From the NCBI GenBank assembly GCA_014871385.1, contig CM026424.1, positions 6,315,320-6,379,319 on the forward strand: DNA of 64,000 nt. Direction: 5' to 3'. How positions within the stretch are numbered: position 1 is the first letter of the stretch; the number at the start of each line of letters is the position of its first letter. A program made the position numbers and the translations under genes. Under the pieces are notes generated by a model. That model did no database searches, had not been told where the DNA came from, and worked only from the letters and a program-made list of their open reading frames with translations. Shown here in pieces: positions 59,485 to 64,000 of this stretch. Source of the stretch: Ceratodon purpureus. Taxonomy: Eukaryota; Streptophyta; Bryopsida; Pseudoditrichales; Ditrichaceae.

Positions 59485-60869
59485 TTACTATGGTGCATGA
59501 AAATGTGGATAGGGCATGTAAGGGCCTGGTGCTCTTACAATGAAAGATGACATCATGTTTAAAGGAGCCTTTGAAGATAATAGAATCATCTTCATTTAGT
59601 TTTGATTTATTAATGTATAATTCTAAATATGGGCAATTAAAGCCTTATGTCCAAGCTGATGTTATTATTTTGAATAAAATAAATGAAATGAAAATATGGC
59701 ATCTTTCAGAATTTGTACTCATTTTATAGATAAATCTTTTTATGGTGAAAATAATATTTTTACTTCAATCCTTACAGTGTTTTGAAAATGAAAATCAAAC
59801 AAGGTTTTAATTACTTTTTACATCATTTTCACCGTGGAAATTGACATAATTTTATTTTACATAGATGTTCTTAGTAATTTATTTTTCCTTTTTATTCTAC
59901 AACTACTAATTTACATATCTTTTGAAGTTGAAAATTAAATTTTTGTCTTTTGAATGTTTTTGTATAGATTGTTTAAGCGATTTTTCTAATAGAATATGAA
60001 GTTTGTAATTCTAAAACCTTGAAGCATATTATTTGAAAATTCATTTAAGATAAAGTTTTATTTTTTGAAGAATTAAGATGAACTTGTTTTTGAACCTTAA
60101 ACTTTACAATCTTGCAATAGGTTTTGTTTTCCACTCTAAAAATTTGGAAAAAAATGTTTCAATAAGTTGGGTATAAGATCCTATTGTTGAATTTGCTTAA
60201 GAATGTTATGAAACTAAAAAAATTACTTACTTTAATCCCTAAAGTTTCTTTATTATGTTTCACCAAAAAACGCTCCAAAATTACCATTTCTAATGTACAA
60301 GGAATAATTGACTAAATATCAATTATTTTCTAAATATAGCCATAAAATCTTCAATTAGACTATTGTTATAGATAACTCAATAAATTTCATCATAATGCAG
60401 TGTAGAGATTAGAAGATTACAGCGATTGAAATTTGAAAATAAACTTTGTTGACAAGATTTTTGACTAGGTTGATACATTGTAAATATTATTTTTTCAGGT
60501 TTTTTGCATTATGGATTTTGGAGGTTTTGGTGCATGTCAAAGAAGAATAAGTTAGCTAATTGTTCAAAAAATTACACACAAAAGTCAAGTGTAGCATGTT
60601 AAAAATAATATCTTTATTAAGTTGATTACACAAGAATGCTAAATTTAATTTCTTTCTTAGAAATTTTATTATTCAATAAAGTTCCAATCGAAACAGTCAA
60701 AGTAAAGATTGATGTCCATCCTTTAAGTAATAATTTTCTAACTTTTATGAAGGAAATAAGAAGTTTTGTTAGTACACTGCCCGAAATAGTGAGAAAACTT
60801 TGATATTTTGTAGAATGAACATTATATACTAAAAGAAGTTTGTTTTGGGAAATCTCAAAGATGACAATA
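59485..60869. other. AT-rich spacer with decayed repeat pieces
   Basis: No gene seen. At about 60506-60560 there is an inverted piece of the 869-bp element interior (AAGTTAGCTAATTG, GCATTATGGATTTTGGAGGT). At 60235 TTAATCCCTAAAG resembles a left terminus of the same family. Confidence 0.4.
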
Positions 60870-62331
60870 TTAATCCCTAAACGGCCATTGTCCTAGAATG
60901 GGCGTTTCTTGAATTTGAAAAAAATGTATTTTTTGAACTTCAAATGTTATAATCTTCCAATCCGTGCAATCACAAATGCCCAAAAAAATCGATAAATATG
61001 TCAAAGCAATCTTATTTGAGATCCTACGGTCAAGAGTTTAAATATATATTTCATTTTGACAATTATTCCTTGCACTAGAAATGGTAGATTTTTGACAATT
61101 TTTGAGAAAATTTAGTGATAGCTGACTAGGAGTTAAGTATTTATACAAATATTCTCAATGATAAGAGATGTATTTAGCATAGTTGCCTGAATTGCCCATA
61201 GAACAGAAATTTCTACTTCGGTTACCAAAAACATTAATATAAATGTCTAATTGAAAAAATAATTAGATTCCCCCGAAGTTCTTGTTATGGGACCTACATT
61301 CACAAAATATTCAAAAACAAATGTCTAAAGTTGACATCATAGGAACCTGCCCGTATTTTAATCTCTAAGTGCCCAGGAAAGCCAAAATGGCTTTTTGCTG
61401 TTTCGGGCAGCCTAGATGAAGAGGTCAAAAGTAATATTTTTGCCTAATTTTTTTATCGGATGCTCCCTTTACCGCAATGTGTACGTGGTAAAATTTCTAA
61501 AGTAAAATTCCAATTTTAGAACCTTCAAATTAAATTTTAGGTTTCAAGTCCAAAACATGCAGTCTAAAATTAGGTCTTTAAAAAAATAAAAAATTGAAAT
61601 ATGTTCATAACCAAATCACTACTCAAAATCCAAAGTGACCTAAGTCAAAAAATTTACCAATTTTAGAAGGGCAGCCTCCAAAAATTACGTAAACAAGCTT
61701 CAAATGTTTTTGTAATTTTACATTTTCTCCTTTCAAAAATTGTCAAAATTTGAGATTCAGGAATTTTTCAGAACTTGTTTTTTCTAAAATTCTAAAACTT
61801 GTAGATGTAAAGTTTTACCGTTCACTTTTTTTGAAAACCAAAAATCTTTAACGCTATTTAAGTTTGACCATTATGTGGGTTTTATACCTCCTTATGGAAA
61901 AGAATTTGCATGAAGGCCAAAAAATCAAAATGAGTCTTCAAAATTTTGCATGGACGTGCCCAACTTAGTTACATAGATGGAAAAAAATATGAGCAAAATG
62001 TTTGGAGTAATAATCACCAAGTCCCCCTTGGCACAAAGTTGAGTATGTCTTTCGGCCAAGGCAAAAAAAATAAAATCTCCATCAACTTTGAACGTTATAA
62101 TCTCACTATTGGTAAAGATCCAACGGTTGAAATGTTTTGAGGAAGTACTGACAATACTTAGGTTCAAGATCTTACGGTTAAAAGTAGAAAAATTCAGTAA
62201 AAAAATTGACCATACCTCAATCCCAACAAGGTGGTCAAAAATCACTGTTTATGAGGTTTTGAGACCCAAACATGCTTCGGCACTTAGGGGTTAAAAAGCC
62301 CATTCTAGGACAACTATCCTGTAGGGGTTAA
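60870..62331. mobile_element. Non-autonomous element with about 34-bp inverted ends, nested inner pair
   Basis: The left end TTAATCCCTAAACGGCCATT then GTCCTAGAATGGGC, and inverted right end TTAACCCCTACAGGATAGTT then GTCCTAGAATGGGC, match over about 34 bp. Inside, a second inverted pair TTTTAATCTCTAAGTGCC (about 61358) and GGCACTTAGGGGTTAAAA (to about 62296) marks a nested or composite element. The interior is AT-rich without a transposase ORF. Confidence 0.65.
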
Positions 62332-62441
62332 AGAGAGGGGTTGAAACTTATATTTTGGTTTGAAATCATTGAAGTCTATTTAGGAAAAGTTAGAACTTTT
62401 TTGAAATTTTAATATGTATTGTAGAATGGGCTTTTTGCTTA

Positions 62442-62473
62442 GCAGGGAGCCAAATCAGGAGTAGGCTCCCTGC
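62442..62473. other. Perfect 10-bp hairpin
   Basis: GCAGGGAGCC and GGCTCCCTGC are separated by 12 bases. It is not followed by a T run and no RNA gene is evident; probably part of a transposon remnant. Confidence 0.5.
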
Positions 62474-62494
62474 CCCTGCCAACAGGAAATGTAA

Positions 62495-62913
62495 GAGCAT
62501 CTCCACCCGTGGCTCCCAACGCCACCGGTGGAGACTGCTTTGGCGTGGTTATTTCAGGGCCCTGCGGCACTTGGCCCGCCCACTCCCCCACCCAGCCCCG
62601 GCCCTCCCTTCCTCCCTCACTGATTTTGGTGACATTTTAAGCTCATGGCCCCCACTGCACATACTTCGAAATTGCTCCCCTTTGTATTCCATCTCTCTCA
62701 TCTAAACTGCCTTTCCAAAAAAATCAGTACCTGAGGAAAACTAGGCGCCCTGTGAGGAGAGGAGAAGCACGGCAGGCTACCGTTTTGGAGAGGTTGAGGG
62801 CCGTGGCCTGCCTGGACGGGTCAGCTTCAGGGTCATGGGTGGGGGGCGGGGAGGCTCAGGCCCCGGCGCTGGTGCCGTTTGGCACTCCGGCCTGCGAGCC
62901 AGTGGAGATGCTC
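62495..62913. mobile_element. PIF/Harbinger-like MITE with TAA target duplication
   Basis: A 419-bp GC-rich element with ends GAGCATCTCCAC and GTGGAGATGCTC, perfectly inverted over 12 bp, flanked by TAA on both sides (62492-62494 and 62914-62916). A 3-bp TWA duplication and GC-rich miniature structure are typical of PIF/Harbinger MITEs. No transposase. Confidence 0.75.
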
Positions 62914-62916
62914 TAA

Positions 62917-63782
62917 ACGCACTAGTGTCTCCCATGGCCCATGGGCCACCATTAAGATAAACATAGACAATTGCGCACATCATAAAGCACTCTTTTCAGA
63001 CAGAATGATTTCCATTCAAACTTCTATTTTAACAAAGCTAGTGACATCACCACTTCACCAGTGACCCCCAGTCTCCAGCTTCAGTTCCAGACAAATTTCA
63101 TGTTGACTATGACAAGACTTTGATTCCAAATTTACATGTACATGCATGATTCATCTACCGTTTTCCTGCAAAGACAGAGTGTAGCCTATGCTCAGCAACT
63201 TTTTTAATTTTGGACTGACTTACAAGAAGCTGAAATTTTACTACAACCATATGAATTGCATACCGGGCACCCTATGACTCGTTCGTGATTGTGCATTGTG
63301 GACCTTGTGGTGCTTTTGCAACAATGCAAACAGCTTGCTTAGTGATGAGGTCTGCCTCCGTGATAAATGCTCTCTTGCAGTTGGCAACTTGACAATGGGC
63401 ATTGTTTGTGTTTTGGAGCTCCAATATTGACTGAGCTAGGACTCCATATAAATTGTAATGCAAATGTACCTCCTCACTCCTTGACTTTTCTGATTCTCTT
63501 TGCAGAGCGTGACTTCTGAGTAACCTGACCGCAATTAGGTCAATTCCTGAAGACCTCTTTGCTTGCAGAGGGTATTCAGTGCATGCAGTGTACGGCAACT
63601 TACTGTACTAAAAGGCAATAGAGGTTGTGCTTTACCCTGCACACTGAGCTATTTCACTCGACAAACTCTGCAATGGGCTAACACTACTCTTCACTTCCCT
63701 CCTACCCAAGAGTTGTCGCCTTGTGGGGGGTTCCGATGGCTTCGCTCCGCAATTTACGGACGCTAGGCGGAGCGGAGTAGCG
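62917..63782. other. 5' flank of the last gene
   Basis: Spacer and presumed promoter or 5' UTR of the gene starting at 63783. ORFs on both strands are short and overlap. No TATA box was placed. Confidence 0.4.
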
Positions 63783-64000
63783 ATGGCGGATCTGGAGCAG
63801 AGGTTCGCAGATCTACACGCCAGCAGCAAGACGCTGCCTGAGAGGACCCGTGCAATCCTCTCAATCGCCACTCAACGACTCAACAACAACAAAAATCAGG
63901 TAACCCTAACACAAACAACCTTTGTATTGCGCAAATCTGATTACAATGTTTTTGTCCTAGTACAAGTTATTGCTCAATAGCTATGGCACTGGAGGCAGCC
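63783..64000 (+). CDS. First exon of an unidentified gene (runs off window)
   Basis: ATG at 63783 opens MADLEQRFADLHASSKTLPE, then RTRAILSIATQRLNNNKNQ, ending in CAG/GTAACC at 63899, a good donor in phase 0. The exon is GC-rich compared with its flanks. The sequence looks helical and amphipathic. I do not recognise the family from 39 residues. The frame could extend upstream to 63723, but that ATG is followed by less plausible sequence. Confidence 0.55.

Overview
The window is nuclear DNA of a land plant. Genes carry many short exons with GT-AG introns of about 60-600 bp, and the recognisable ones are plant-type: TAF4 with an RST domain, an ABA3-type molybdenum cofactor sulfurase, a plastid acetylglutamate kinase and an LRR-RLK-type kinase relic. 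The short introns and the long, AT-rich, transposon-filled spacers are compatible with a bryophyte such as a moss. That placement is inference and weak.

Layout: (1) 1-17.9 kb holds two tail-to-tail copies of TAF4, the TFIID scaffold subunit. Copy A (+, 3' half only, stop at 4749) enters from the left edge. Copy B (-, 17883 to 8312, 18 exons, 1128 codons) is complete. The inverted arms extend through the 3' UTRs to about 4930 and 8128. The 3.2 kb spacer holds one small gene (6515-6874, -). (2) 18-25 kb is mostly non-coding: a 27-bp tandem array upstream of TAF4-B, two inverted-repeat MITE-like elements, and a receptor-kinase pseudogene (about 23.8-24.9 kb). (3) 25990-33314 (-) is a complete 21-exon molybdenum cofactor sulfurase gene. 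(4) 33.3-38.7 kb is repeat-rich spacer. (5) 38709-40294 (+) is a two-exon N-acetylglutamate kinase. (6) 41750-56527 is a structurally complete 14.8-kb CACTA (En/Spm) DNA transposon with matched 17-bp terminal inverted repeats and a CCA target duplication. It sits inside one copy of a dispersed repeat whose unoccupied copy lies at 36.9-37.6 kb. It carries a tnp2-type transposase (+), a divergent TnpA-like gene (-) and two further + strand genes of unknown function. (7) 56.5-63.7 kb is a graveyard of small non-autonomous elements: a TTAACCCCTAAAG-ended family, a 95-bp CACTA miniature, a PIF/Harbinger-like MITE with TAA duplication, and a poly(A) retroposed fragment. (8) The first exon of another gene starts at 63783 and runs off the right edge.

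The housekeeping genes are functionally unrelated: basal transcription (TAF4), maturation of Mo-enzymes such as aldehyde oxidase for ABA synthesis (MoCo sulfurase), and plastid arginine synthesis (NAGK). The coherent system is the CACTA element: transposase, candidate terminal-repeat-binding protein and two accessory genes between shared termini. All exon models were derived by reading splice sites and keeping phase; no homology search was run.
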